DNA of 64,000 nucleotides from Bifidobacterium choladohabitans (GCF_016102005.1 NZ_JACFPL010000001.1:248001-312000); one strand, 5' to 3'; shown: positions 29,877 to 39,832, numbered from the stretch's first letter. The notes: generated from the letters alone by a model not told the origin. Numbers and translations are program-made.

Positions 29877-31681
29877 CGTGCTGCCTTCTTCTTGTCATCA
29901 TGCTCATCCCGAGCCTGTGCGTCGTTCTCTCCATGGGACTTCCTGGCCGCCTTGGGGATTTCAGGCGGAGCAGGAGGAGCCGGCGGGGCTCCCATGGGCT
30001 CAGCATCATGATGATTTTCGCTCATTGATACCTTTTTATCGGCCCTGGCCTTGTTGGAGGACTGTTTTGAGGGTTTGGGGACGCCCTGCTTCTTCCGGCC
30101 TGCAGTCTGATCTGATTTGCCGGTCGGCTCTGCCGGGCTGGAGCCATCGGACTCCGAAGACTGATCGGGCCTCTTGAACCGTTGTTCAGAATCAGAGGAT
30201 TTGGCTGAAGAGCTCTTCAAGTGTGGACGTTCCTCGGTCTTTTCATTCTTCTGAGGCTGGCCATCACTGTCTCGTTTATCCCCCTGGCCACGGTCAATGC
30301 CTTGTTTTCCGTCCTGCTTCCGAAGGCCCGGATCTTCAGTCTGCCGATCCCGGGACCCGCTTTCAGCGGTCGCCTTGGGTTCGGCAACATCCGAACCAAA
30401 TGCGGAGTTCCGAGATTTTCTGGAGGCTGTACGTTCCACACGGGGATGATTGGCGGACTCATCACGATCAGTTCCTGCCTTGTCGCGGTCCCTGTCCCTG
30501 TCCCTTGATTGACCTGACCGACCCTGGCTGCCCTGGGCCGCAGGCCTGCGGAACCGCTCATCCGAGTCAGAGCCTTTGCTCCGATCGGGCTGCCCTGCAG
30601 CCGTGTCTTCGTGCTGGCTGGAATCTTCCTGGGCGGACTCAAGGCTGCCCAGACCCTTGCCCCAGGTCAGGGTGTCCTCCACCGAGGTGAAGACCTGTCC
30701 ATAACGCCCGGTTCTGCCCGAATGCATGGACTTGGCCAGACGCGCGATCCCCTCGTCGCCATACTGACCCTGGTTGACGGCCTGTGCAACCGCTTGGACC
30801 ACCTGCTTGGCCCCCTTGGTCCCATCCGCGATGGGCTCGGTAGCCGAGCTGTTCCCATCCTGCACAACGACCTGCACCGGACGGCGCCCTGCAACTCCAG
30901 CCTTACGCACACGATCCAGGGCATCGCCGTCAGCGGGATCCCCGATGGCATGATGGGAGCGTGCAGCCACTTCTGCATCGGGGAAGAAGCGAGAAGAATC
31001 ATAGGAGCCGTGGGCCTCATCACGCATGATCCGACCTGTATGCAGCTCCACCACACGCTTGCGCATGGAGTTGACGATCTCCTCGTTGTGGGTGGCCATG
31101 ACCACGGTGGTACCGGTCCTGTTGATGGCGTCCAGGACCTCCATGATGCCCAAGGAAGTGGTGGGATCAAGATTGCCGGTAGGCTCATCCGCCAGCAGAA
31201 TTTCCGGGTTGTTGACGTAGGCCCGGGCCAGAGCAACACGCTGGGCCTCGCCGCCGGAGAGCTCGTGGGGATAGTTGTGCTCCTTGCCGGTCAGTCCCAC
31301 AGTCTTGAGTACCTGGGGCACCAGGGTCTTGATGGTGGACCGACGGGCGCCGATGACCTCCAGCGTGAAGGCCACGTTCTGCCATACTGTCTTGTTGTTG
31401 AGCAGTTTGTAATCCTGGAATACAAAACCAATGGAACGCCGATAGCCGGGAATCTCGCGGTTGCGCAGACGTCGCAGGTCATTGCCGGCCACGCGGATCT
31501 CCCCCTCGGTGGCCTCCTCCTCGCGCAGGAGCAGACGCAGCAGAGTGGTCTTGCCCGACCCGCTGGCACCCACCAGAAAGACGAAATCCCCGCGATTGAC
31601 ATCCAGGCTGATGTTGTCCAAGGCTGGACGGGACCCCTTGGGGTAAATCTTGGTCACGCCCTTGAGCGAAATCAACGCCAT
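29873..31681 (-). CDS. ftsE: Cell division ATP-binding protein FtsE with a ~370-residue charged C-terminal tail
   Basis: ATPase of FtsEX. The core is a normal FtsE (1-225): Walker A GASGSGKTT (38-46), Q-loop GFVFQDYKLL, signature ELSGGEAQRVA (140-150), Walker B ILLADEPTGNLDP (161-173), H198. Known FtsE proteins are about 220-230 residues; here 602. The tail holds a conserved-looking stretch (about 265-345), then low-complexity Ser/Asp/Arg/Lys sequence with two near-identical decapeptides SDSDERFRRP (371-380) and SDSEQRFKRP (496-505), an RDRDRDRD run and a Pro-rich end PPAPPAPPEIP. The frame is unbroken and couples to ftsX, so the tail is coding. Confidence 0.94.
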   Translation of the reverse strand: MALISLKGVTKIYPKGSRPALDNISLDVNRGDFVFLVGASGSGKTTLLRLLLREEEATEGEIRVAGNDLRRLRNREIPGYRRSIGFVFQDYKLLNNKTVWQNVAFTLEVIGARRSTIKTLVPQVLKTVGLTGKEHNYPHELSGGEAQRVALARAYVNNPEILLADEPTGNLDPTTSLGIMEVLDAINRTGTTVVMATHNEEIVNSMRKRVVELHTGRIMRDEAHGSYDSSRFFPDAEVAARSHHAIGDPADGDALDRVRKAGVAGRRPVQVVVQDGNSSATEPIADGTKGAKQVVQAVAQAVNQGQYGDEGIARLAKSMHSGRTGRYGQVFTSVEDTLTWGKGLGSLESAQEDSSQHEDTAAGQPDRSKGSDSDERFRRPAAQGSQGRSGQSRDRDRDRDKAGTDRDESANHPRVERTASRKSRNSAFGSDVAEPKATAESGSRDRQTEDPGLRKQDGKQGIDRGQGDKRDSDGQPQKNEKTEERPHLKSSSAKSSDSEQRFKRPDQSSESDGSSPAEPTGKSDQTAGRKKQGVPKPSKQSSNKARADKKVSMSENHHDAEPMGAPPAPPAPPEIPKAARKSHGENDAQARDEHDDKKKAAR

Positions 31682-31778
31682 TTACACTCCGTTCCTCGGT
31701 ATTCCCATACAGAGGCTATCAAGAAGACCGACACTACTCACCCATGAAACACCGACCGGACCTGAGCCGGACGAAGCT

Positions 31779-32912
31779 CTACTTGTCGGCTTCCTCCTCG
31801 CGGGCCTGGACCCGCTGCTGGTGCCGCCAGCGAATGCCGGCCTCGATGAAGGCGTCAATGTCACCGTCGAAGACCCCCTGGGTATCCGAGGTCTCGTATC
31901 CGGTGCGCAGGTCCTTGACCATCTGGTAGGGATGCAGCACATAGGAGCGCATCTGGTCGCCCCAGCTGGCCTTGATGTCGCCGGCCAGCTCCTTCTTCTT
32001 CTTGGCCTCCTCCTCATGCCGCAGAACCAGCAGCCGGGACTGCAGAACGGCCATGGCAGCCGCGCGGTTCTGGATCTGGCTGCGCTCATCCTGCATGGTG
32101 ACCACGATGTTGGTCGGCAGGTGGGTGATGCGCACAGCCGAATAGGTGGTGTTGACACCCTGGCCGCCGGGGCCGGAGGAGCAGTAGGTATCCACTCGGA
32201 TGTCCGAGTCGGGGATGTCGATGTGGTCGGTGGGCTCCACCAGGGGGATGACCTCGACAGCAGCGAAAGAAGTCTGCCGCCTGCCCTGGTTGTCAAAGGG
32301 CGAGATCCGCACCAGACGATGGGTGCCGCCCTCCACCGACAACCGCCCATAGGCATAGGGGGCGTCCACCTGGAAGGTGGCCGACTTGATGCCGGCCTCC
32401 TCCGCGTAGGAGGTGTCCATGACCTTGGTAGAGAAGCCGTGCCGTTCAGCCCATCGCATGTACATTCGCAGGAGCATCTGGGCCCAGTCGGCCGCATCCA
32501 CCCCGCCGGCGCCCGAGCGGATGGTGACCACGGCAGCGCGCTCGTCGTACTCCCCGTCCAGCAGGGTCTGAATCTCCATGTCATCCAGGTCGGACCTCAA
32601 AGAGTCGATCTCCTTACGGGCCTCCACCAGGGTGTCCTGATCATGCTCCTCCTGGCCCAGCTCCTCCAGTGCCTGGACATCGTCCAGCCGTGAGGAGGCG
32701 GACTCCAGGTGCTTGAGCTGGGATTGCAGGGCCGAGAGCCTGCTGGTCACCTTCTGCGCATTCTCCTGGTCGTCCCAGAGTCCGGGCGCGCTGGCCTGAC
32801 GCTCCAAATCAGCAATCCGCGAGCGCAGACCCTCCGGGTCCAGCGCCTTGGAAATCATCTCGTACTTGGCCTTGGCCTGCTCCAATGCTTGAGCAAAATC
32901 CATCTCTGCCAT
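31779..32912 (-). CDS. prfB: Peptide chain release factor 2
   Basis: Recognises UGA/UAA stop codons and triggers hydrolysis of peptidyl-tRNA. The codon-recognition tripeptide SPF is at 204-206 and the catalytic GGQ at 249-251 ([12 protein letters not shown]). 377 residues, uninterrupted from [12 protein letters not shown]: the +1 programmed frameshift found in many bacterial prfB genes is absent. Start ATG 32912 or 32903. It leads the ftsE-ftsX block with a 97-base gap. Confidence 0.96.
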   Translation of the reverse strand: MAEMDFAQALEQAKAKYEMISKALDPEGLRSRIADLERQASAPGLWDDQENAQKVTSRLSALQSQLKHLESASSRLDDVQALEELGQEEHDQDTLVEARKEIDSLRSDLDDMEIQTLLDGEYDERAAVVTIRSGAGGVDAADWAQMLLRMYMRWAERHGFSTKVMDTSYAEEAGIKSATFQVDAPYAYGRLSVEGGTHRLVRISPFDNQGRRQTSFAAVEVIPLVEPTDHIDIPDSDIRVDTYCSSGPGGQGVNTTYSAVRITHLPTNIVVTMQDERSQIQNRAAAMAVLQSRLLVLRHEEEAKKKKELAGDIKASWGDQMRSYVLHPYQMVKDLRTGYETSDTQGVFDGDIDAFIEAGIRWRHQQRVQAREEEADK

Positions 32913-33019
32913 ACCGTCTCACCGCTTTCCAGACCGGCTCCGCACGAGCCGGCCACCGTCTTCATTCCTGTTTGCCTTTGCCTGTGACGGCCGAATTCCC
33001 GCCGACCGGACGGGCCGGG

Positions 33020-33151
33020 TCAAAGGCCGCTGAAGATGGCAGGGATGACGAGACTGGCCAGCAACGCCACGGCGATGACCAGGCAGACCGCCCTGGCCGT
33101 ATTGCGACGCCGGCGCTCCCGGCGCTCCCGCTCATGACTGTAGGCACTCAT
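33020..33151 (-). CDS. Small single-pass membrane protein, 43 residues
   Basis: An ATG at 33151 opens a 43-codon frame: a strongly basic N-terminus (HERERRERRRRNTARA, residues 6-21) followed by one hydrophobic helix (VCLVIAVALLASLVIPAIF, 22-40) and a TGA. This is a plausible N-in membrane peptide by the positive-inside rule. It sits just ahead of prfB on the same strand. The only ribosome-binding candidate, AGGT, is about 14 bases upstream, which is far. Not recognised as a named family. An overlapping 61-codon frame in another phase has no such features and was not chosen. Confidence 0.55.
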   Translation of the reverse strand: MSAYSHERERRERRRRNTARAVCLVIAVALLASLVIPAIFSGL

Positions 33152-33298
33152 AGTTGATGATTTTACCTATCGGCTGGGACCTGGCTGACGACGATCCAGA
33201 CCCGGCTGTCGGACGGACCGCCCGTGTTTGAGCATCACCCGGTTTATCCTGTAAGACAACTTGATGTCAACACGACTGCACCGCCTGAAGGAGGAACG

Positions 33299-34258
33299 AT
33301 GAGCACAGCACGCACCGCATGGGGTTGGGGCCTGGCCAGCCAGGACGAACAGGGCCGGACCCTGGACGTCTGGTACCCCAAGGCCGAGATCTCCACACCG
33401 CCGACCCCGGCGAACCGTCCCAACCACGACTTCGGCGACCAGGTTCACAACCAGCCCGACGCCCGCGGCATCCGCAGGGTGCCTGTCTTCACCGTCGCCG
33501 ATCTGGATGGCCCGATAGCCGATGCCGCCGACGCCTATCTGCGGCTTCACCTGCTCAGCATGCGCCTGACCCCGCCCAACAGCATGAACCTGGATGGGAT
33601 CTTCGAACAACTGACCACGGTGGTCTGGACCAACTACGGACCCTTCGCCGTGGAGGACTTCGCCCTGCGTAGGTCAGGGGTCATGGATGCAGCCAGCCGG
33701 TCCATGCCGGGTATCCCGGTGACGCAGGTAACGGTGATGAGCGTGGACAAGTTCCCACGTATGGTTGATTACGTGGTTCCCGAGGGAGTCCGCATCGGCA
33801 ATGCCGATCGGATTCGGCTCGGCGCCCACCTTGCGCCGGGAACGACGGTGATGCATGAGGGCTTCGTCAACTTCAACGCCGGAACCCTGGGCCATTCCAT
33901 GGTCGAGGGGCGAATCTCCCAGGGGGTTGTGGTCGGCGACGGTTCGGACATCGGCGGCGGGGCCTCCATCATGGGCACCCTGTCCGGTGGAGGCCGCCAT
34001 CGGGTCTCCATCGGTGAGCACTCCTTGCTGGGAGCCAACGCCGGCATCGGCATCTCCCTGGGCGATGACTGCGTGGTCGAAGCCGGGCTCTATGTCACCG
34101 CTGGTACCAAAATCGGCCTGGGCGACCAAGTGGTCAAAGGAGCGGAGTTGAGCGGACGGGATCATCTGCTCTTCATCCGCGACTCCCGCACCGGCCAGGT
34201 CAAGGCCCTGCCCCGGAAGAAGGGGATCGAGCTGAACGAGCGGCTGCACGCCAACTGA
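33299..34258 (+). CDS. dapD: 2,3,4,5-tetrahydropyridine-2,6-dicarboxylate N-succinyltransferase
   Basis: Succinylates tetrahydrodipicolinate in the lysine/diaminopimelate route. The 319-residue protein belongs to the actinobacterial DapD type: an N-terminal domain, then a left-handed beta-helix with hexapeptide repeats ([58 protein letters not shown]). GGAGGA precedes the ATG at 33299; the frame upstream to 33224 is not needed. It is convergent with gltA, with only 19 bases between the stops and no clear terminator in the gap. Confidence 0.93.
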   Translation: MSTARTAWGWGLASQDEQGRTLDVWYPKAEISTPPTPANRPNHDFGDQVHNQPDARGIRRVPVFTVADLDGPIADAADAYLRLHLLSMRLTPPNSMNLDGIFEQLTTVVWTNYGPFAVEDFALRRSGVMDAASRSMPGIPVTQVTVMSVDKFPRMVDYVVPEGVRIGNADRIRLGAHLAPGTTVMHEGFVNFNAGTLGHSMVEGRISQGVVVGDGSDIGGGASIMGTLSGGGRHRVSIGEHSLLGANAGIGISLGDDCVVEAGLYVTAGTKIGLGDQVVKGAELSGRDHLLFIRDSRTGQVKALPRKKGIELNERLHAN

Positions 34259-34277
34259 GCCCAGGCGCTCATCGGAC

Positions 34278-35567
34278 TCAGCGCTGCTCCATGGGCAGGT
34301 AGTCACGTGGACCCTGGCCGGTATAGACCTGCCTGGGACGCCCGATTTTCGTGTCAGGATCGTCCAGCATCTCCCTGTACTGGGCGATCCATCCGGGGAT
34401 GCGTCCTAATGCGAAGAGCGTGGTGAACATCTCCGGGTCGAAGCCGATGGCGCGGTAGATGAGCCCGGTGTAGAAGTCCACATTTGGATAGAGGTGGCGC
34501 TCGACGAAGTAGTCGTCATGCAGGGCCAGGTCCTCCAGTTCCAGAGCCACGTCGAAGAGTTCCGCATCCTCGGCATTCCTATCCTGGTCGGGTTCGTCCA
34601 TGAGCTTGTAAAGCCACTGCTTGGCTATGGCCGCGCGCGGATCATAGGACTTATAGACCCGGTGGCCCAGACCCGCGATTTTTCGCCCCTCGCTCTTGGA
34701 CTGGTCCACATACCCCCGCACGCCCAGACCGGAATCCCGTATGCTCTTCAACTGACGCAGCACGGCCTCGTTGGCCCCGCCGTGCAGGGGACCTGACAGG
34801 GTATTGATGCCGGCGGCCACTGCCGAATACAGGTTGGCCCGGGCCGAACCGGCAATCCGCACCACTGAGGTGGAGCAGTTCTGTTCATGGTCGGCATGGA
34901 TGATCAGAAGCTTGTCCAGGGCCTGCACCTTGAGAGGATCGGCCTGATAGGGCTGGTAGGGCATGGCGAAACTCATCCGCAGGAAGTCCTCCACATAGCC
35001 CCAGGTCCTGTCCGGGTAAAGCAGCGGCTGGTCACGGCGACGACGGTGAATCAGGGAGACGATGGTGCGCACCTTGGCCATGATGATGGCACTGGCCTCA
35101 TCCAGCTGATCGGAATCGTCAACATTACAGGTATCCGGGTGGAAGCCGGCCAGAGCATTGACCGCCGCAGCCAACACACTCATGGGATGCGCCTGGCGGG
35201 GGAAGGAAGAGAGCAGATGGCGGAAGTCCTCCCCTACGACCGTGTAGCCCAGGACATGGCTGCGGAACCGCTGGTACTGCTCGGCATCAGGCAACTCACC
35301 GTGGGACAGCAACCAGGCCACTTCGAGGAAATTGGACTGGGCACATAGGTCCTCTATGGCATAGCCTCTGTAGCGCAGTATGGACCGCTTGCCGTCAATG
35401 AAGGTGATTCCCGAGACGCACTGGGCAGTGGTCTGGAAGCCGGGATCCAGCGTGACCCAGCCGTCGTTGCGCAGGGAGGAGACCAGAATGCCGTCGGGCC
35501 CTTCGGTGGCGCGAACCAGGGGAAGATCAACCTGTTCGGAATCGATGGACAACCGTGCTGTGGACAC
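34278..35567 (-). CDS. gltA: Citrate synthase
   Basis: Condenses oxaloacetate and acetyl-CoA; in an organism with an incomplete citrate cycle this mainly feeds glutamate synthesis. 429 residues of type I synthase: ISGITFIDGKRSILRYRGY, HADHEQNCSTSVVRIAGS with the first catalytic His, GPLHGGANEAVLRQL with the second, and GLGHRVYKSYDPRA. Start is a GTG at 35567, six bases after AGGAGG; a longer frame to 35681 adds 38 residues without family likeness. Confidence 0.95.
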   Translation of the reverse strand: MSTARLSIDSEQVDLPLVRATEGPDGILVSSLRNDGWVTLDPGFQTTAQCVSGITFIDGKRSILRYRGYAIEDLCAQSNFLEVAWLLSHGELPDAEQYQRFRSHVLGYTVVGEDFRHLLSSFPRQAHPMSVLAAAVNALAGFHPDTCNVDDSDQLDEASAIIMAKVRTIVSLIHRRRRDQPLLYPDRTWGYVEDFLRMSFAMPYQPYQADPLKVQALDKLLIIHADHEQNCSTSVVRIAGSARANLYSAVAAGINTLSGPLHGGANEAVLRQLKSIRDSGLGVRGYVDQSKSEGRKIAGLGHRVYKSYDPRAAIAKQWLYKLMDEPDQDRNAEDAELFDVALELEDLALHDDYFVERHLYPNVDFYTGLIYRAIGFDPEMFTTLFALGRIPGWIAQYREMLDDPDTKIGRPRQVYTGQGPRDYLPMEQR

Positions 35568-35839
35568 CACGCACCTCCTGTCAATCAACCAGTGAGGTGC
35601 CAGTGAGAGTCGACGGCCATGCCGGATCAGGCTACCGGCACCTGTACCGGCGTGGAATTGCCGACATGCTAGCAGAAACAACCACGACTTCGATTACCGG
35701 CTTGTAACCACAAGCATGAATCCGTCACCTCCACCCACGACGCGCAGGTCCAGGCCAGTGCCGTCCTCGTTCCCACACCAGCCTGGGGGCACAAGGCCAG
35801 GGAAGAAAAGGCCGGTGTCAAACAGGGCAGGTATCAAAG

Positions 35840-35882
35840 AGGGACCCAGGAGCATCCACATTGTGGACATTCCTGGGTCCCT
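35840..35882 (-). terminator. Long hairpin downstream of map
   Basis: AGGGACCCAGGA (35840-35851) and TCCTGGGTCCCT (35871-35882) are a perfect 12-base pair of arms, with a nested TCCACA/TGTGGA stem in the loop. On the minus strand it is followed by CTTTGAT, a weak U-tract. It is the likely end of the map transcript. The rest of 35568-35916 shows no gene; it contains the gltA upstream region. Confidence 0.65.
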
Positions 35883-35916
35883 TATAGTCCTAGCTCGGCC
35901 GCGAGCAACCTATGAC

Positions 35917-36693
35917 TCAGTCCCTGGTCGTCAGGATGACAGGCCCCTGCTCGGTGATGGCGATGGTGTGCTCGCTGTGGGCGCCGCGCGATCCGTCTGC
36001 AGAACGCAGGGTCCAACCATCCTTGGGATCCTGGTAAATCTGATCGGTGGTCGCCAGGAACCAGGGCTCAATGGCGATGACCAGGCCCGGGCGCAGCTTG
36101 TAGCCGTGATGAGGCGTGCCGTCGTTGGGCACATGGGGGTCACCGTGCATAATCCGCCCTACTCCGTGTCCGCCGAACTCCAGGTTGACGCTGTATCCGT
36201 TTTCATGGGCAACCTGACCGACTGCGGCGGAGATATCACCCAGGCGGTTACCGGGCTGAGCCTGGGCGATGCCCGCCTTCAGGGCCTCTTCCGTGGTTCG
36301 AATCAGGCGCAGATCCTCTGGATCTGCATGCTCGCCCACCACGAAGCTGATGGCCGAGTCGCCCACCCAGCCGTCCACGTTGATGGCCAGGTCCAGGGAG
36401 AGCAGATCGCCATCCTTGAGGTTGTAGTCATATGGCACCCCGTGCAGGACGGCATCGTTGACGGACAGACAGATGTAGTGGGCGAAGGGGCCGGTGCCGA
36501 AATCAGGCGCGTAGTCCACATAGCAGGAGGTGGCTCCCTTACGGGAGTTGATCCTGTCCTTGACGTAGTCGTCCAGCTCCAGCAGGTTGACCCCGGGTTT
36601 GCTCATGGCCTTGAGCTCCTTGAGGATGCTGCCGACAAACCTGCCCGCCGGCTTCATCTGTTCGATCTCCTGCTTGGTTTTGAGCTCGATCAT
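35917..36693 (-). CDS. map: Methionine aminopeptidase, type I
   Basis: Removes the N-terminal Met from new proteins. 258 residues with the five metal ligands in family context: DLLSLDLAINVDGWVGDSAI (two Asp), GGHGVGRIMHGDPHVPN (His), LVIAIEPWFL (Glu) and GAHSEHTIAITEQGP near the C-terminus (Glu). No N-terminal zinc-finger linker, unlike the longer actinobacterial form. AGAGG lies immediately before the ATG at 36693. The 103-base gap upstream leads to the HdeD-like gene. Confidence 0.94.
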   Translation of the reverse strand: MIELKTKQEIEQMKPAGRFVGSILKELKAMSKPGVNLLELDDYVKDRINSRKGATSCYVDYAPDFGTGPFAHYICLSVNDAVLHGVPYDYNLKDGDLLSLDLAINVDGWVGDSAISFVVGEHADPEDLRLIRTTEEALKAGIAQAQPGNRLGDISAAVGQVAHENGYSVNLEFGGHGVGRIMHGDPHVPNDGTPHHGYKLRPGLVIAIEPWFLATTDQIYQDPKDGWTLRSADGSRGAHSEHTIAITEQGPVILTTRD

Positions 36694-36796
36694 CCTCTGC
36701 GTCCTTTCATAATTGGTGCCCGCGGGTGCCGCCCCTCAGAATCCTGCCCAAGTACTACCACTCAGTATTATCGGGTCGGTCGGACGAGTCCGGCTC

Positions 36797-37510
36797 TCAG
36801 TTCCGACCGAAGGTGAAGGCCCTGATGATGGAGACGACTCCCAGCACCAGAAGTGCACACCCGCTGAAAATGACCAGGAAGATGACGGAGCTCAGCGGGT
36901 AGATCATGACGATGATCCCGGCGATGATGGAGACAATGCCCGAGAAGATGGCCCAGCCTGAATGCGGGAGCCCCCAGGATGCGGCCAGACTCATCACGCC
37001 CTCCATGATCCAGCTGATGCCCACGATGATGGTGACTAGTAGGGTCAGCGCTGAAGCGGACAGGGCCGTGTTCCTGACGATGACAATGCCGCCGACGGCG
37101 ATCAGGGCGCCAAAGAGGACACCGAGCACCCGCCAACCGCCAGGAAGCCCCTTGGACACGATGGAGGTGGCCAGACGGACCACGCCGGAGATGATGAAGT
37201 AGATGCCCAGCACCACAGTCACGGCAATGAGGGTCTTGTCCGGTCTGAGCAGAAGAGCCAGGCCCAGGATGACGCCAATCACGCCCATGACGCCCATAAT
37301 GATGCGGATGGCCCGCAGGGTTCTGAATCCCAGATCCTCTGCGATCATGGAGAATGGATCCATCCGTGGCGGGCGCCCCTGGTAGCCGGGGTATTGCCCA
37401 TACTGACCATAATTATTCTGTCCGTAATAATTCTGGTATTGGCCGTTATTCTGCGAAGAATCCTGACCACCGTACTGATTGGGCTGACCGCCCTGCATGG
37501 GATCCGTCAT
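36797..37510 (-). CDS. HdeD-like (DUF308) membrane protein with Gln/Asn/Tyr-rich N-terminus
   Basis: 237 residues. Residues 8-47 are low complexity, dominated by Gln, Asn, Gly and Tyr (repeats of the type GQY/NYYGQ), and are predicted cytoplasmic and disordered. Then six hydrophobic segments in three hairpin pairs, each with the DUF308 pattern (LLLRPDKTLIAVTVVLGIYFIISG; GIVSIIAGIIVMIYP). HdeD proteins are linked with acid stress in enteric bacteria; the role here is unknown. AGAGGACGGT precedes the ATG at 37510. Confidence 0.85.
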   Translation of the reverse strand: MTDPMQGGQPNQYGGQDSSQNNGQYQNYYGQNNYGQYGQYPGYQGRPPRMDPFSMIAEDLGFRTLRAIRIIMGVMGVIGVILGLALLLRPDKTLIAVTVVLGIYFIISGVVRLATSIVSKGLPGGWRVLGVLFGALIAVGGIVIVRNTALSASALTLLVTIIVGISWIMEGVMSLAASWGLPHSGWAIFSGIVSIIAGIIVMIYPLSSVIFLVIFSGCALLVLGVVSIIRAFTFGRN

Positions 37511-37684
37511 ACCGTCCTCTTTCGCTCACTCAGGGCGACCGAGCGGCCGTCCTGTTACCGTCTACCAAGTTTAAATCACCAAGGAGGCAATCGCAGCTTT
37601 TCCTTCGGCGGATGGTTCGCCGGTCCGCTGATTCCCGGCGACCCCGGGGCATGGCATGTCACCAAATATGGCTAGGCTTGTGGC

Positions 37685-39778
37685 ATGGCACAATCTACAG
37701 AATCCACGACCTCCTCCGGACTCGATCCGGCCTCCTTCTCCTCGGTCATTCGCCCCCAGGACGACCTCTTCCGCTTCGTCAATGGCCCCTGGATCGACAC
37801 CTACAGTCTGCCCGAGGACCGTTCCCGGTTCGGCTCTTTCGACAAGCTCGCCGAGGATGCCGAGGCCCAGATCCATGAAATCCTCGAGGACCCGGAATCC
37901 CCGGCTGTCAAGTCAGCCCTGCTCTATCGCAGTTTCCTGGACACCGAGGCCATCGAAGCCGCTGGAATGGAACCCATTCGCCCAGACCTGCAGGCCATTG
38001 ATGCCGTGACCGACAAGAAGGCACTGACCAGCCTGCTGGGCCGGCTCAATCCCACTGGCGGCCCCGATCTGTTCGGCATTGCCATCTATGGCGACCCGGG
38101 CAACGCCGGTGTCAACGTGGCCCATATGGAACAGGCCGGGCTAGGGCTTCCCGACGAGGCCTACTACCGGGAGAAGAGCTACGCTCCAGTCCGCCAGGCC
38201 TACACCGACATGGTCGCCTCCCTGCTCAGGCTCTCCGGCTACGCCGGCGACCAGGAGGATGCCCACAGGCAGGCGGAGTCCTTCCTCGAGATCGAGACGC
38301 GCATAGCGGCACGCCACTGGGACAACGTGTCCACCAGAGATGAGGATCGTACCTACAACCCCACCACCCTGACTGACCTGGAATCAACACTCGCCGATTT
38401 CGACCTGCACACCTGGATCGAGTCCTGGCAGAAGGCATACGCAGCCAGCCCTGTCGCCAATCTGCAGCCGGTCGATCTGAGCTCGGCCCTGTCCAGGACC
38501 ATCGTGCACGAACCCTCCTTCCTGCAGGGTTTGAACGAGCTCTGGAAGACCAGCGACCTGGAGGATCTGAAACTCTGGGCCCGCGTGCACACCCTGATCG
38601 AGTGGGCAGGTCTGCTCAGCGGCGACTTCGATCAGGCCAGGTTCGACTTCTATGGCAAGGTCCTTTCAGGCACGACCAAGATGCGTGACCGCTGGAAGCG
38701 AGCCGTCTCCCTGGTCAACGGCATTTGCGGCGAGGATGTCGGACGCGAATATGTTCGTCGGCACTTCCCAGCCTCCAGCAAGGCCCGGATGGAGGCTTTG
38801 GTCTCAGACCTGATCGACGCCTATCGGGTCTCCATCACCTCCAGCGACTGGCTGGGCGAACAGACCAAGGTCAAGGCTCTTGCCAAGTTGGACAAATTCT
38901 CGCCCAAGATTGGATACACCGAGCACTGGCGCGACTATACGGCACTGGCTGTGGATGAAAAGCTGGGTCTGGTCGACAACGTGCGGCGGGCCAACCTCTA
39001 CGAGTCCGGCTACCAGTTCGGCAAGGCCGGTAAGCCTGTGGACAAGGAAGAGTGGCTCATGAACCCTCAGACGGTCAACGCCTACTACGAGCCCACTCTG
39101 AACGTCATCGTCTTCCCCGCGGCCATCCTGCAGCCGCCCTTCTTCGATCCTGAAGCCGACGACGCCGTCAACTACGGAGGCATCGGTTCGGTCATCGGTC
39201 ACGAAATCGGCCACGGATTCGACGATCAGGGCTCCAAGTACGACGGCGACGGACGTCTGCAGGACTGGTGGACCCCGCAGGACCGTGAGAACTTCGAGCA
39301 GCGGACCAAGGCACTCATTGAGCAGTACAACGGATTTGTCCCCCAGCAACTTGCCGAGAAGTACGCCGACAAGCCCGAGCAGGCACCTCATGTCAATGGA
39401 GCTCTGACCATCGGCGAGAACATCGGGGACCTGGGAGGCGTCAACATCGCCATCAAGGCCTACGCCCTCTCCTTGCAGAAGAAAGAGGGCGGCACAGAAG
39501 GGACGGACGATGCCGCCATGGACCGGGCACTGGCCTCGGCTCCGGTCATGGACGGCTACACCGGCCTGCAACGGTTCTTCCTGTCCTATGCCTCCATCTG
39601 GAGGACCAAGAACAGGGATCAGCTGGCCGAACAATATCTGCAGATCGACCCCCACTCCCCTGCTGAATTCCGTACCAACGGCATCGTCAGGAATGTGGAT
39701 CGCTTCTATCAGGCCTTCGGGGTCACCGCCGACGACGGCATGTGGCTGGAACCCCAAGCACGGGTCAAGATCTGGTAA
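37685..39778 (+). CDS. pepO: M13-family (neprilysin-like) zinc metallopeptidase
   Basis: Oligopeptide endopeptidase. The 697-residue protein has the zinc motif HEIGH at 506-510 within VIGHEIGHGFDDQGSKYD, the third ligand in GENIGDLGGVNIA, and the M13 substrate motif NAYYEPTLNVIVFPAAILQPPFF. No signal peptide or membrane helix is present, so unlike animal neprilysin it is cytosolic, as in other Gram-positive PepO. Only weak AGGC precedes the ATG at 37685. A terminator follows the stop. Confidence 0.95.
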   Translation: MAQSTESTTSSGLDPASFSSVIRPQDDLFRFVNGPWIDTYSLPEDRSRFGSFDKLAEDAEAQIHEILEDPESPAVKSALLYRSFLDTEAIEAAGMEPIRPDLQAIDAVTDKKALTSLLGRLNPTGGPDLFGIAIYGDPGNAGVNVAHMEQAGLGLPDEAYYREKSYAPVRQAYTDMVASLLRLSGYAGDQEDAHRQAESFLEIETRIAARHWDNVSTRDEDRTYNPTTLTDLESTLADFDLHTWIESWQKAYAASPVANLQPVDLSSALSRTIVHEPSFLQGLNELWKTSDLEDLKLWARVHTLIEWAGLLSGDFDQARFDFYGKVLSGTTKMRDRWKRAVSLVNGICGEDVGREYVRRHFPASSKARMEALVSDLIDAYRVSITSSDWLGEQTKVKALAKLDKFSPKIGYTEHWRDYTALAVDEKLGLVDNVRRANLYESGYQFGKAGKPVDKEEWLMNPQTVNAYYEPTLNVIVFPAAILQPPFFDPEADDAVNYGGIGSVIGHEIGHGFDDQGSKYDGDGRLQDWWTPQDRENFEQRTKALIEQYNGFVPQQLAEKYADKPEQAPHVNGALTIGENIGDLGGVNIAIKAYALSLQKKEGGTEGTDDAAMDRALASAPVMDGYTGLQRFFLSYASIWRTKNRDQLAEQYLQIDPHSPAEFRTNGIVRNVDRFYQAFGVTADDGMWLEPQARVKIW

Positions 39779-39832
39779 ACCGGTTCGATTGAGATCGTTG
39801 GTTGGTTGACGGTTTCAATCAGCCCGCTGATC

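Noticed and set aside
32800-32912. Programmed +1 frameshift in prfB
   Set aside because: The frame is continuous from the start codon; no in-frame UGA slippery site is present.
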